Positions 17,980 through 27,147 of a DNA stretch of 64,000 nt are shown piece by piece. This DNA comes from NIOZ-UU13 sp964653075 (lineage in GTDB: Bacteria > Planctomycetota > Phycisphaerae > Sedimentisphaerales > Anaerobacaceae). The notes beneath the pieces were generated by a model. That model worked only from the letters and a program-made list of their open reading frames with translations. It did no database searches and had not been told where the DNA came from. The stretch spans positions 1-64,000 of the forward strand of contig CAZZAX010000009.1 of the NCBI GenBank assembly GCA_964653075.1, in the 5' to 3' direction. Made by a program: the position numbers and the translations under genes. Positions within the stretch are counted from its first letter, which is position 1. Every line of letters begins with the position of its first letter.

Positions 17980-20364
17980 ATGATATTTCCTACATTTTCT
18001 TTGCGAGGCAATACCACTTTTATATTATTTGCGATACTTATTATTTGTTTGGGTACCGATTCGTTTGCTCAAAAAGCTCATTATGATGGCGGGGCTGCGT
18101 TGGCCAGGCAAACGCGGAAATTATCTCGCCCGATGCTTCTGTTTACCGCTGAGAAGCTGGAGCGGCTGCACAAGCGCATTGACGAGAATAAACTTTTCAG
18201 CGAGGCCCGGGACAAGCTTCTCGGACGGGCGGATAGGCTGCTCGATGCGAAGCTTGTTTCAAAGGAATATGTCGAGGGCGGAACCGGACAGCACGGCAAC
18301 TACGGCCGGCCGAGTAGTCAGATTACCGATATGGGAAGTACTCTCGGGCTGGCTTATCAAATAACCGGTGAGGAACGGTATGCTGAGAAACTCAGAGACG
18401 CACTTATCCACTACGGGACTTTGAACAGGTGGGCGGGTGATGCGCATCGGGACCCGCCGTGGCATTCGGAATTGAATACGGCCAGGTTCTGCTATGGCTA
18501 TGCTCAGGGGTACGACAGCATTTATGATTTTCTCTCTGAGCAGGAGAGAAAGACCATAGCAGGCTCAATGGTCAGGCTCGGTATCAAGCCTACGCTGGAT
18601 GACTGGGTTCTGGGGGAGAAACGTATTCACGCGCTTGATTCGATGGGGCATAACTGGTGGAGTGTGTGTGTATCGATGGCGGGGCTTGCGGCTTTGTCGC
18701 TGCTGGATGATGAGCCGCAGGCGGTCGAGTGGGTGCAGCGTGTTTCACATGCCATTCCTGAGTTTTTTTATTACGGGGGAAATGTCCTTCAAAACAAGAC
18801 GGCCAATTTCGATGAGAAAGGGGCGTTTTATGAAAGTGTTAGTTATGCCGATTATGCTCTACGGGAATATCTGCTGTTTCGGCTGGCCTTTACGAATGTG
18901 CTCGGCAAATCGTCGGCGCCGGATATACCATTGCTTGAAAGGGCGGGGGATTTTTTTGTTCACGCATGCTATCCGGCCTCGGATTATTTGATGTCGGTGA
19001 ATTTTGGCGACAGCAGTCTGCGTTCAACGGGAGCACGGACTGTACGGTTGCTGCTTGCCAACGGCTATGATGCCCCGGAATATCACTGGTATTTAAGCCG
19101 GACCGATTCGGGGCTGAATGACCCTGTGGGGCTGGTTTATTACGAGCTGCGTCCACGAGAATCTCTGCCGGATGATTTTGCTGACTCGATGCTGTATCAG
19201 GACATCGGCTGGGCAATAGTGCGTTCGTCGTGGCGGGATGACGCGACTATGCTGGCGGTAAAGTCAGGTTTTGCGTGGAACCATGCGCATCCCGATGCGG
19301 GCTCTTTTATTCTGTTTCATAAGGGCAGGCCCCTGATTATCGATTCAGGCAACTGCTCATACAGCAGGCGGGAATACACGAGCTATTACCGTCACAGCAA
19401 AGCACACAACGTTATCCTTATCGATGGTTACGGGCAGAATCCTGAAGACTGCGGCAACGGCGACCGCGGTACGGTAACACCCGGGCGGATACACAGGCTG
19501 ATAGATACGGCGGGACTGAGGTATGTATTCGCAGATGCAACCGGGCCGACCTCCTGGAAGTTTTCACGTAATTACCGTCATTTTTTGTGGCTTGGCAGTG
19601 TGATATTGATATTCGATGATGTTAGAACTCACGAGACGGGCAGGCTCGAATGGCTGCTGCATTATCAGGGCAAGGCAAACAGGCAGGGCGAAAAGATAAT
19701 ACTGTCCGATGGAGATGCCCGGGCGGTTGTATTGCCGCTGTTTCCGGAAGAGATAAATGTTACCGACAAGAAAGGTTTGAAAGACCACGACCCTGATACC
19801 GAGGTAACATATCTTGCTTTGTCACCCGAGGAGGCCGGGCGTGAGAGTAAGTTCGTTACTGCTGTGCTGCCGTTAGATTCCGGTGATAAAGAACCGCAAG
19901 TGCAAATCGAACGATTGAAGGCCAACGATGCCATAGGTGTTCGTCTAAGCGAAGGCGGGATGGTTACGGATGTATATCTGAATTTGCGGGCCGATGGCAG
20001 AAAGATGCATCGCAATAGCTGTAACGTGATTGACGGCTGGGATACCGATGCGTATATATTCGTCGTTACCCGGCCCAAAGGGGCTGATAAGGATGACCCG
20101 GATTCAGTGGTGAGGTACTTTGTTGCCTGCGGCAGCTATCTTCGCAGGGACGGCAAGGTCGTTCTCGATTCGCTATCGAAGGTTTATACAGTCTTTATTC
20201 CGGGCAGGGATATGCTGGTGTATCTGGAAGGGCAGCCCATAACCAACGTATTATTAAGGTCAGCTTCCAGACCACAGAAGGTCAATTTTAATGGTAAGAA
20301 CATCGATGTACTTTATAACCGTACAGCACAGGCAATTCGAGTCGGTACAAGTATGTCAAAGTAA
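17980..20364 (+). CDS. Exported heparinase II/III-like polysaccharide lyase
   Basis: 794 residues beginning with a Sec signal peptide (FILFAILIICLGTDSFAQ). Residues about 40-380 form an alpha/alpha toroid of the alginate-lyase/heparinase type (for example ALDSMGHNWWSVCVSMAGL and KGAFYESVSYADYALREYL). From about 390 comes the heparinase II/III C-terminal beta-sandwich, with the signature AWNHAHPDAGSFILFHKG and IIDSGNCSY. Such enzymes cleave uronic-acid-containing polysaccharides by beta-elimination, using His/Tyr/Asn residues. The ribosome site AGGAGG precedes the ATG at 17980. The context with fucosidase and sulfatases suggests a sulfated, fucosylated uronate-containing polymer. The PL family number is not assigned here. 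Confidence 0.88.
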   Translation: MIFPTFSLRGNTTFILFAILIICLGTDSFAQKAHYDGGAALARQTRKLSRPMLLFTAEKLERLHKRIDENKLFSEARDKLLGRADRLLDAKLVSKEYVEGGTGQHGNYGRPSSQITDMGSTLGLAYQITGEERYAEKLRDALIHYGTLNRWAGDAHRDPPWHSELNTARFCYGYAQGYDSIYDFLSEQERKTIAGSMVRLGIKPTLDDWVLGEKRIHALDSMGHNWWSVCVSMAGLAALSLLDDEPQAVEWVQRVSHAIPEFFYYGGNVLQNKTANFDEKGAFYESVSYADYALREYLLFRLAFTNVLGKSSAPDIPLLERAGDFFVHACYPASDYLMSVNFGDSSLRSTGARTVRLLLANGYDAPEYHWYLSRTDSGLNDPVGLVYYELRPRESLPDDFADSMLYQDIGWAIVRSSWRDDATMLAVKSGFAWNHAHPDAGSFILFHKGRPLIIDSGNCSYSRREYTSYYRHSKAHNVILIDGYGQNPEDCGNGDRGTVTPGRIHRLIDTAGLRYVFADATGPTSWKFSRNYRHFLWLGSVILIFDDVRTHETGRLEWLLHYQGKANRQGEKIILSDGDARAVVLPLFPEEINVTDKKGLKDHDPDTEVTYLALSPEEAGRESKFVTAVLPLDSGDKEPQVQIERLKANDAIGVRLSEGGMVTDVYLNLRADGRKMHRNSCNVIDGWDTDAYIFVVTRPKGADKDDPDSVVRYFVACGSYLRRDGKVVLDSLSKVYTVFIPGRDMLVYLEGQPITNVLLRSASRPQKVNFNGKNIDVLYNRTAQAIRVGTSMSK

Positions 20365-20469
20365 GTTTGCTATCGATGTTATCTGCTTATGGAATAATTA
20401 TTTCTGTACAGAAAGATACAGTTTTAATATGATTTGGAAACAATTGATGTTTTTTCGGGAGGACATATT

Positions 20470-21945
20470 ATGAGTGAATACATTTGCACAAGACGAGGTT
20501 TTTTAAAGGCCGCCGGTGCAAGCTTAGCCGCCTTATCACTGCAGGGTATCCCCGCTTTTGCAAAGCAGCGAAAGAGGCCGAACATCCTTTTCATTTTTGC
20601 CGATGACCAGTGTTTTGAGACGCTGCGAGCTTTCGGCTGTGATGAAATTCAGACGCCGAATCTTGACAGGCTTGTACGAAACGGAGTGACTTTTACACAC
20701 GCTTACAATATGGGCGGCTGGCATGGCGCGATATGTGTGGCCAGCCGGACAATGCTCAATACGGGTCGATTCCTGTGGATGGCCAAAGAGTTTGAGCCGA
20801 AGCTCAAGCAAGAAACCAAAGCGGGCAGGTTCTGGTCGCAGTATATGAAACAGGCCGGCTACGATACCTATATGACCGGCAAGTGGCACGTTAAAGGTAT
20901 CAAGCCCGAAGACATATTCGATTATGTAAAAAATGTTCGGCCCGGTATGCCCAATCAAACACCGATGGGGTATAACCGGCCCATAGAGGGAATACCCGAC
21001 CTCTGGAAACCATGGGACAAGAAAAATGAGGGTTACTGGAAAGGCGGCAAGCACTGGAGCGAAGTGCTTGCGGACAACTCGGTGGAATTTCTCGAAAACG
21101 CTTCGAAAAGCGAAAAGCCGTTCTTTATGTATCTGGCTTTCAACGCCCCGCATGACCCGAGACAATCTCCGAAGAAATACGTGGACAAGTACCCGCTGGA
21201 TAATGTGAAAGTTCCCGCGAATTTCCTGCCGGAATACCCGTACAAGGACTCAATCGGCCTCGGCAGGAAGCAGAGAGATGAAAGACTCGCTCCATTCCCC
21301 CGGAGTAGATATGCCGTCAAAGTAAACCGTCAGGAATACTACGCGATAATTACCCACATGGACACGCAGGTTGGGCGAATTCTGGATGCGTTGAAAAAGA
21401 CCGGAAAAGCCGACAATACTTATATCTTTTTTACCGCCGACCATGGACTGGCGGTCGGTCATCACGGTCTTATAGGAAAACAGAATATGTACGACCATAG
21501 CGTAAGAGTGCCGCTGATGGTCAACGGCCCTGGTATCCCGAAGAACAAAAAGCTCACTATGCCGATTTATCTTCAGGACATCATGCCATCAGCGCTGGAG
21601 CTTGCCGGCGTTAAGAAACCTCGACAGGTTCAATTCAAGAGCTTGATGCCTCTAATCAATGGCAAGACAAACAGCAGTTACGATGCCATTTATGGCGGCT
21701 ATATCGACTTGCAGAGAATGATTACTGCGGACGACTACAAAATGATATACTATCCGAAAATCGGCAAGACCCTCCTTTACAATCTAAGGGCCGACCCCCT
21801 GGAAATGAACAACCTTGCCGATGACCCGACCTATTTCAGCCAGATAAGGAAACTGAGAAGGCGGCTGATGATCCTTCAAAAAGAAGTCGGCGACAAGCTC
21901 GATATCGAGCATCTTCCATATCTCGGTTCACAAGCGGTGAGCTGA
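20470..21945 (+). CDS. S1-family sulfatase with CVASR active-site motif
   Basis: The start at 20470 is taken from GGGAGG upstream and the Tat-like leader CTRRGFLKAAGASLAALSL; an upstream in-frame ATG at 20434 would bury the leader. The 491-residue protein has NILFIFADDQ at the metal site and the formylglycine motif ICVASRTMLNTG. Here the usual Pro is Ala, within the tolerated CxAxR variant. Later come MTGKWHVKG and FFTADHGLAVGHHGLIGKQ. The C-terminal tail is LYNLRADPLEMNNLADD. It probably removes sulfate from a sugar; related members have been described on several substrates, so specificity is open. It is the fourth gene of the fucosidase operon. Confidence 0.9.
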   Translation: MSEYICTRRGFLKAAGASLAALSLQGIPAFAKQRKRPNILFIFADDQCFETLRAFGCDEIQTPNLDRLVRNGVTFTHAYNMGGWHGAICVASRTMLNTGRFLWMAKEFEPKLKQETKAGRFWSQYMKQAGYDTYMTGKWHVKGIKPEDIFDYVKNVRPGMPNQTPMGYNRPIEGIPDLWKPWDKKNEGYWKGGKHWSEVLADNSVEFLENASKSEKPFFMYLAFNAPHDPRQSPKKYVDKYPLDNVKVPANFLPEYPYKDSIGLGRKQRDERLAPFPRSRYAVKVNRQEYYAIITHMDTQVGRILDALKKTGKADNTYIFFTADHGLAVGHHGLIGKQNMYDHSVRVPLMVNGPGIPKNKKLTMPIYLQDIMPSALELAGVKKPRQVQFKSLMPLINGKTNSSYDAIYGGYIDLQRMITADDYKMIYYPKIGKTLLYNLRADPLEMNNLADDPTYFSQIRKLRRRLMILQKEVGDKLDIEHLPYLGSQAVS

Positions 21946-22011
21946 TCGGGATACAGGGGCCATATTGAAAATGATTCTATAAAAAATAACTAATTCGAAA
22001 AGGGCTATAAG

Positions 22012-23709
22012 ATGAAAAAGTTGCTGTTGGTTATATTTATGGCGATGTTTACTTGTCTGAACAACGTTAATGGTCAGAAGAATAACCTGGTAGGAGGTAA
22101 GAGCCGGGAATTATTACTGAAGAAACAATATCTTAACTTCCCCGTCAAGAACGGGGCAAACAAACGCCTGATAAGCCTTATTATCGACGGCAAAGTGGTC
22201 CGTGAATTTGAGATTGAGCTGGCTTCTGAAGAGCCGGATTTCTGGGTATTTCTTGATATTAGCGAGTTTAGAAATCAAAAAGCAATCCTGCGCATAGATA
22301 AGTATGAGCCTGATACAAGCAAGGGATTCGATTCGGTCTATCAGGCGGACACCTTCAGAGGCCGGAAGAATCTTTACCGAGAAAAATTACGTCCGCAGTT
22401 TCATTTCACTTCCCGCCGCGGCTGGAACAACGATTCCAACGGGATGGTCTATTATGATGGGGAATATCACTTGTTTTATCAGCATAATCCATACGGGTGG
22501 AAGTGGGGCAATATGACCTGGGGACATGCGGTCGGTAAAGATATAGTTCATTGGAAAGAATTAGGCGATGCAATTCACCCTGACCGTTTGGGGACCATTT
22601 TTTCCGGCTCGGCGGTAGTTGATGTAAATAATACGGCGGGATTTCAGACAGGCGATGAGAAGGTAATCGTTTGTATTTACACTTCTGCCGGCGGAAGAAA
22701 TCCAATGTCAAAAGGCCAGCCTTTCACACAATCGATAGCCTACAGCAACGATAGGGGCAGGACCTGGACAGTTTATGAGAACAATCCCATCATTGGTCAT
22801 ATAAGTGGGAGCAATCGGGACCCAAAAGTTATCTGGCATGTACAGACCGGTCAGTGGGTGATGGCACTGTATCTGGATAAACGAATGATAGGATTTTTCA
22901 CGTCCGATGATTTGAAATCGTGGGAGTTCCAAAGCAAAATCGAGTGTTTTCATGAGTGCCCTGAATTGTTTGAGCTGCCGGTCGATGGAGATGAAAATAA
23001 TAAAAAATGGATATTGTACGGCGGCAGCGGGGAATACCTGATTGGAGATTTCGATGGCAGGCAGTTCAATCGTCAGACGGAGCAAATACCTTTTCATTAT
23101 GGTAATTGCTTCTATGCTTCTCAGACATTTAATAACATCCCCGAAAAAGATGGCCGGCGTATCCAGATTGCCTGGGGTCGGGTTGCGATGCCCGATATGC
23201 CTTTCAACCAGATGATGCTGTTTCCGGTGACGCTGAGACTGCAAACGACCGAAGAAGGGCCCCGGATGTTTGCCGAACCGATACGCGAGATTGAAAAACT
23301 TCATAAGCGCAGGTGGCAATGGGAAAATGAAACCTTAAAGCCGGGGGATAATTTGCTTTCCAGGCTTTCGGGTGAGCTTTTTCATATTCGGGTCGAGTTA
23401 AAGATTGATGAGGACGTTCAGGAAACCGGTTTTATAATTCGGGGTGTCCCGGTAGTCTATAATATTCAAAAGCAACAGTTGTCCTGTCGTAAAAAAACAG
23501 CTCCCTTAAAACCTGCGGATGGTAAGGTTCGCCTGGAAATTCTGGTGGATAGAACTTCGATAGAGATATTCGGTAACAATGGCAAGATTTACATGCCGAT
23601 TGGTTTAATCCTTGCCGATAATTCGAAGTCCATTAAAATCTTCACGAAAGGTGGAAATACCAAGATTGAATCTCTGGATGTTATCAAACTTGGTTCCGTC
23701 TGGCGATAG
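22012..23709 (+). CDS. Exported GH32-family fructan hydrolase-like enzyme
   Basis: 565 residues with a Sec signal (LLLVIFMAMFTCLNNVNG). An N-terminal beta-sandwich extension (about 25-125, DUF4980-like) precedes the five-bladed propeller. GH32 hallmarks are RRGWNNDSNGMVYYDGEYH, whose Asp is the nucleophile, GSNRDPKV, and ECPELFELP, whose Glu is the acid/base; a C-terminal beta-sandwich follows. The nucleophile motif reads WNNDSNG where invertases and levanases usually have WMNDPNG. Activity on levan or inulin is expected, but a fructanase in a fucosidase/sulfatase operon is unexpected, so another furanoside may be the target. The ribosome site is weak (AAGGG). Confidence 0.88.
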   Translation: MKKLLLVIFMAMFTCLNNVNGQKNNLVGGKSRELLLKKQYLNFPVKNGANKRLISLIIDGKVVREFEIELASEEPDFWVFLDISEFRNQKAILRIDKYEPDTSKGFDSVYQADTFRGRKNLYREKLRPQFHFTSRRGWNNDSNGMVYYDGEYHLFYQHNPYGWKWGNMTWGHAVGKDIVHWKELGDAIHPDRLGTIFSGSAVVDVNNTAGFQTGDEKVIVCIYTSAGGRNPMSKGQPFTQSIAYSNDRGRTWTVYENNPIIGHISGSNRDPKVIWHVQTGQWVMALYLDKRMIGFFTSDDLKSWEFQSKIECFHECPELFELPVDGDENNKKWILYGGSGEYLIGDFDGRQFNRQTEQIPFHYGNCFYASQTFNNIPEKDGRRIQIAWGRVAMPDMPFNQMMLFPVTLRLQTTEEGPRMFAEPIREIEKLHKRRWQWENETLKPGDNLLSRLSGELFHIRVELKIDEDVQETGFIIRGVPVVYNIQKQQLSCRKKTAPLKPADGKVRLEILVDRTSIEIFGNNGKIYMPIGLILADNSKSIKIFTKGGNTKIESLDVIKLGSVWR

Positions 23710-23805
23710 GGCGGTGGTTTCTTTGTTGACTTTGAGGTACTGGTCTGTTGAAAGTATTCTAAAAAATAAATTATTTGAGAACGAAAAAGAAAATGAGGGT
23801 TCTAC

Positions 23806-25299
23806 ATGAATAATTTAGTAAATCGCAGGGATTTTTTGTTTATGTTAGCTGGTGGCGCCGTGCTGCCGGTACTGGGCTGCCCAATTGCTCTGGCCCGGCA
23901 GCGTCCGGGCAATCGGCGCAAAATGAATGTCCTGTTTATCGCGGTGGACGACCTGCGCCCTCAATTAGGCTGTTACGGCCAAAAGCAAATCATCTCACCC
24001 AATATCGACCGCCTGGCTTCTGAGGGTATGGTCTTTGAGCGGGCTTATTGCCAGCAGGCTGTTTGCGGTCCTACGCGAGCCAGCTTATTGAGCGGGGTCA
24101 GGCCCGATACCAGCAAAATCTACGGCAACAACACGCCCGTTCGCAAGGCAATGCCTGACGTAATAACTCTGCCTGAGCACTTTAAGAACAACGGCTATGA
24201 AACGCTCTCTATCGGTAAAATCTATCATCATCCGAGTGATGACCGTCAGGGATGGAGTGCCGAGCCGTATCGGGCCGGCACTTTTCCGGAAGGTGCGTGG
24301 AAGGGCAGGGGCTATCTTACCGAGGAATCCATTGCCCAGATGGAGCAGTACAATAAAGCTTACCCCAAAATGCAGGGCAGGGGCCCGGCGTTCGAGGCAG
24401 CCGACGTGCCGGACAGTGCATATCCCGACGGCTGTAATACCGATTATGCAATCAAGCAGTTGAACCGGCTCAAAGACAAACCATTTTTTCTCGCTATGGG
24501 TTTATATAAACCTCATCTGCCGTTTAATGCGCCAAAAAAATATTGGGACATGTACAAGCCGGAAGATATTAAGCTTGCCGACAATCCGTTTATTCCGAAA
24601 GATGCCCCCAGCTACGCCACGACCAGTTGGGGCGAATTGCGCAATTATTACGGTATCCCCAAAAAAGGACCCTGCTCCGATGAGCTGGCACGCCGATTAA
24701 TTCATGGTTATTATGCCTGCATTTCTTACATCGACGCTATGATTGGTCGCCTGCTCGCTGAGCTTGACAGGCTTAAGCTCCGAGAAAATACTGTTATTAT
24801 CCTTTGGGGCGACCACGGCTGGAAACTTGGTGAACATGCCGGCTGGTGCAAACACACCAATTTCGAGCTTGACACTCACGTGCCTATGATTATCAGTGTC
24901 CCGGGTATGAAGACCGCCGGTCAACGGACCCTGGCGCTGACGGAATATGTCGATATTTATCCGACGCTTTCCGAATTATGCGATCTACCGGCACCCGGAC
25001 ATCTGGAGGGTCTTAGTATGGTTCCCCTTCTGAAGAATCCTGAGCTGTCCTGGAAGGAGGCCGCCTTTAGCCAGTATCCGCGGGGTAAAGTCATGGGGCG
25101 CAGTATGCGTACAAAAAGTTTCCGGTACACCGAATGGAAAAACAGGCAAACCGGCAAGGTCCTGGCCCGGGAATTGTACGACCACCGGAAAGACCCACAG
25201 GAAAATGTCAATGTTGCCGCCCGCCCTGAATACGAACGGGATGTTCAGCATCTTGGCCGGATGTTGGAAAGCGGCTGGCGTGCTGCTCTGCCTGAGTAA
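23806..25299 (+). CDS. S1-family sulfatase, iduronate-2-sulfatase-like, Tat-exported
   Basis: 497 residues. NRRDFLFMLAGGAVLPVLG is a Tat-type leader. The protein has NVLFIAVDDLRPQLGCYG, the formylglycine motif VCGPTRASLLSG, SIGKIYHHPSDD and ILWGDHGWKLGEH, a layout characteristic of iduronate-2-sulfatase-like enzymes. GAGGG precedes the ATG. As last gene of the six-gene operon it could remove 2-O-sulfate from uronate residues, which fits the heparinase-like lyase two genes upstream. Substrate is inferred from family resemblance only. Confidence 0.92.
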   Translation: MNNLVNRRDFLFMLAGGAVLPVLGCPIALARQRPGNRRKMNVLFIAVDDLRPQLGCYGQKQIISPNIDRLASEGMVFERAYCQQAVCGPTRASLLSGVRPDTSKIYGNNTPVRKAMPDVITLPEHFKNNGYETLSIGKIYHHPSDDRQGWSAEPYRAGTFPEGAWKGRGYLTEESIAQMEQYNKAYPKMQGRGPAFEAADVPDSAYPDGCNTDYAIKQLNRLKDKPFFLAMGLYKPHLPFNAPKKYWDMYKPEDIKLADNPFIPKDAPSYATTSWGELRNYYGIPKKGPCSDELARRLIHGYYACISYIDAMIGRLLAELDRLKLRENTVIILWGDHGWKLGEHAGWCKHTNFELDTHVPMIISVPGMKTAGQRTLALTEYVDIYPTLSELCDLPAPGHLEGLSMVPLLKNPELSWKEAAFSQYPRGKVMGRSMRTKSFRYTEWKNRQTGKVLARELYDHRKDPQENVNVAARPEYERDVQHLGRMLESGWRAALPE

Positions 25300-25363
25300 G
25301 GCTGTTGCCGGGGCACAGTTGGGAAACCAATATATAGTGACCACGTCCTATTTTTTGACTTTC

Positions 25364-26815
25364 TTAACGGTATTTGGGATTCGTCACGGGTATCTGGGCA
25401 TCCACGGCCTTGCGCCAGGAGTGAAGACGTTTGCGAAGCTCTTCAGCTCTTTTGGGCATTTTTTCTGCAAGATTGTTCGTCTCACCGATGTCCTTCCTGA
25501 GATTATATAACTCGATACGCTTATTCTCGAAATACTCTATGAGTTTCCAGTCGTCCTGACGAATTGAGCTTACCGGACTGGTTGTGGGGTAATAGTGGGG
25601 ATAGTGCCAGTAAAGGGTTTTGCGTTTCAGTCCGGCGGTGGGTTTTTTCAATAAAGGTATGAGGCTAAGACCGTCCATATCGATGTTGTGCTTCGAGTCA
25701 CCGCCAAGGCCGGTCATATCGAGAATGGTCGGGTAGAAATCCATTGAGATAACCGGATGCCTGCAAAGACTTCCGGATTTGGTAACGCCGGGCCATCGAA
25801 CAATGAGCGGCACCCGTGTACCGCCTTCGTACAGCGAGCCTTTGCCCGAGCGTAGAGGATGGTTATCGGTGACGGCTTTTGTTTCGTACCTGTTGATGTA
25901 ACCGCCGTTGTCGGAAAAGAAGATGACAACAGTATTATCGGCAATGCCAAGTTCGCTAATTCTGGTTAAGATGCGGCCGATATTTTCATCGAGACTGTGG
26001 ACCATAGCGGCATATTCGTAGTTCTGATGGTGCATGCCCGGTTTGACCTTCTTTTTGTAGTGCTCGACCAAGTCAGGTTTTCCCTCGATTGGCGTGTGGA
26101 CTGTGTGGTAACAGAGGTTGAGAAAGAACTGTTTGTCTTTTGATTTGTCGATTATTCGAAGGGCCTCGTCGGTCAGGCGGTCGGTCAGGTACTCGCCTTC
26201 GCTTCCAAATTCGAGGTGCGGCACGTACCGGAACTCCCCGCCCCACCTGCTTGGGCCGCCGTAAGGATAAAAGAATGTGGTCGGCGCCCCCCAGAAAGTC
26301 CCGCCGATATTGACATCGAAGCCCTGTGTCTCGGGATAGTGCGAAGCATTGCCAAGATGCCACTTGCCCACGTGAGCGGTAAAGTAGCCGGCTTTCTTTA
26401 GTACCTCGGCTATGGTCACCTGTTCGTGCGGCATGTTGCCCTGTGTAACCGGCGGGATAAGTCTTCGGTTTCGGGGCGGATTGGCCGAGCTTTCGTACCA
26501 GATAGTCATGTGCAGCCGGGCCGGATATTTACCTGTCATAATCGAAGCACGCGTGGGTGAGCAAACCGGCGCCGCAGCATAGGCATCGGTGAATCGCATA
26601 CCCTGCCCTGCCAGCCTGTCGATATTAGGTGTTTCGTGCAGGTCACTGCCGTAACATCCCACATCCGAGAAGCCGAGGTCGTCAACGAGGATAAAGACAA
26701 TGTTTGGCTTGCGCAATGGTTCTTCATCGCAAAAAGCCGGATGTGGAACAATAGCGGTCGTAGCCGCACTAAAGGCAAATTTCAAAAAATAGCGACGATT
26801 AATCTTTTGCTCCAT
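25364..26815 (-). CDS. S1-family arylsulfatase-like enzyme, Tat-exported
   Basis: The start at 26815 (MEQKINRRYFLKFAF) is favoured over the upstream in-frame codon at 26893 because GGGAG lies just before it and it begins the Tat signal. The 483-residue protein shows NIVFILVDDLGFSDVGCYG, VCSPTRASIMTG (formylglycine Cys), HVGKWHLGN and FFSDNGGY, and ends with a typical tail (LYNLRKDIGETNNLAEK). It is convergent with the operon that ends at 25299 (64-base gap), so it is separately transcribed. It is of the arylsulfatase A type; its substrate is unknown. Confidence 0.92.
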   Translation of the reverse strand: MEQKINRRYFLKFAFSAATTAIVPHPAFCDEEPLRKPNIVFILVDDLGFSDVGCYGSDLHETPNIDRLAGQGMRFTDAYAAAPVCSPTRASIMTGKYPARLHMTIWYESSANPPRNRRLIPPVTQGNMPHEQVTIAEVLKKAGYFTAHVGKWHLGNASHYPETQGFDVNIGGTFWGAPTTFFYPYGGPSRWGGEFRYVPHLEFGSEGEYLTDRLTDEALRIIDKSKDKQFFLNLCYHTVHTPIEGKPDLVEHYKKKVKPGMHHQNYEYAAMVHSLDENIGRILTRISELGIADNTVVIFFSDNGGYINRYETKAVTDNHPLRSGKGSLYEGGTRVPLIVRWPGVTKSGSLCRHPVISMDFYPTILDMTGLGGDSKHNIDMDGLSLIPLLKKPTAGLKRKTLYWHYPHYYPTTSPVSSIRQDDWKLIEYFENKRIELYNLRKDIGETNNLAEKMPKRAEELRKRLHSWRKAVDAQIPVTNPKYR

Positions 26816-27147
26816 TGAAAACTCCCTTCCCTTTATCTGTTCGTATCCGTCTTGCTTATTTTTCTTCGGCGTTTTCCGTTCAACCCGGCTCAACTGGCTC
26901 GTCGAATTTCTGTTCGTTTAAAATACAGCAACTGCACAAAGAAAGCAATGCCTGCGGACGGTTGTTTCATATTTTCCAGTCGAAGAGATATTAGATAAGG
27001 AGTGTATCAGATAAAATATATCGTTTTGAAATGATGCACCGGCAGACTTTACAAATCAAGCTGATCCGATACAATAATTAGGGCGCCAAATCAGTAAGGT
27101 ATCGCCTGGAGTGAGGTAAAAAGGTTATTTCCCGGAACAGGAGATTT
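26816..27147. other. Divergent intergenic region
   Basis: About 330 bases between the minus-strand sulfatase and the plus-strand oxidoreductase block. It contains the promoter-like element at 27048-27075; nothing else was recognised. Confidence 0.4.
27048..27075 (+). promoter_or_regulatory. Candidate promoter of the 27148-34477 block
   Basis: TTTACA (27048-27053), a 16-bp spacer and TACAAT (27070-27075), each one base from the sigma70 consensus, lie about 70 bases upstream of the start codon. Confidence 0.45.
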
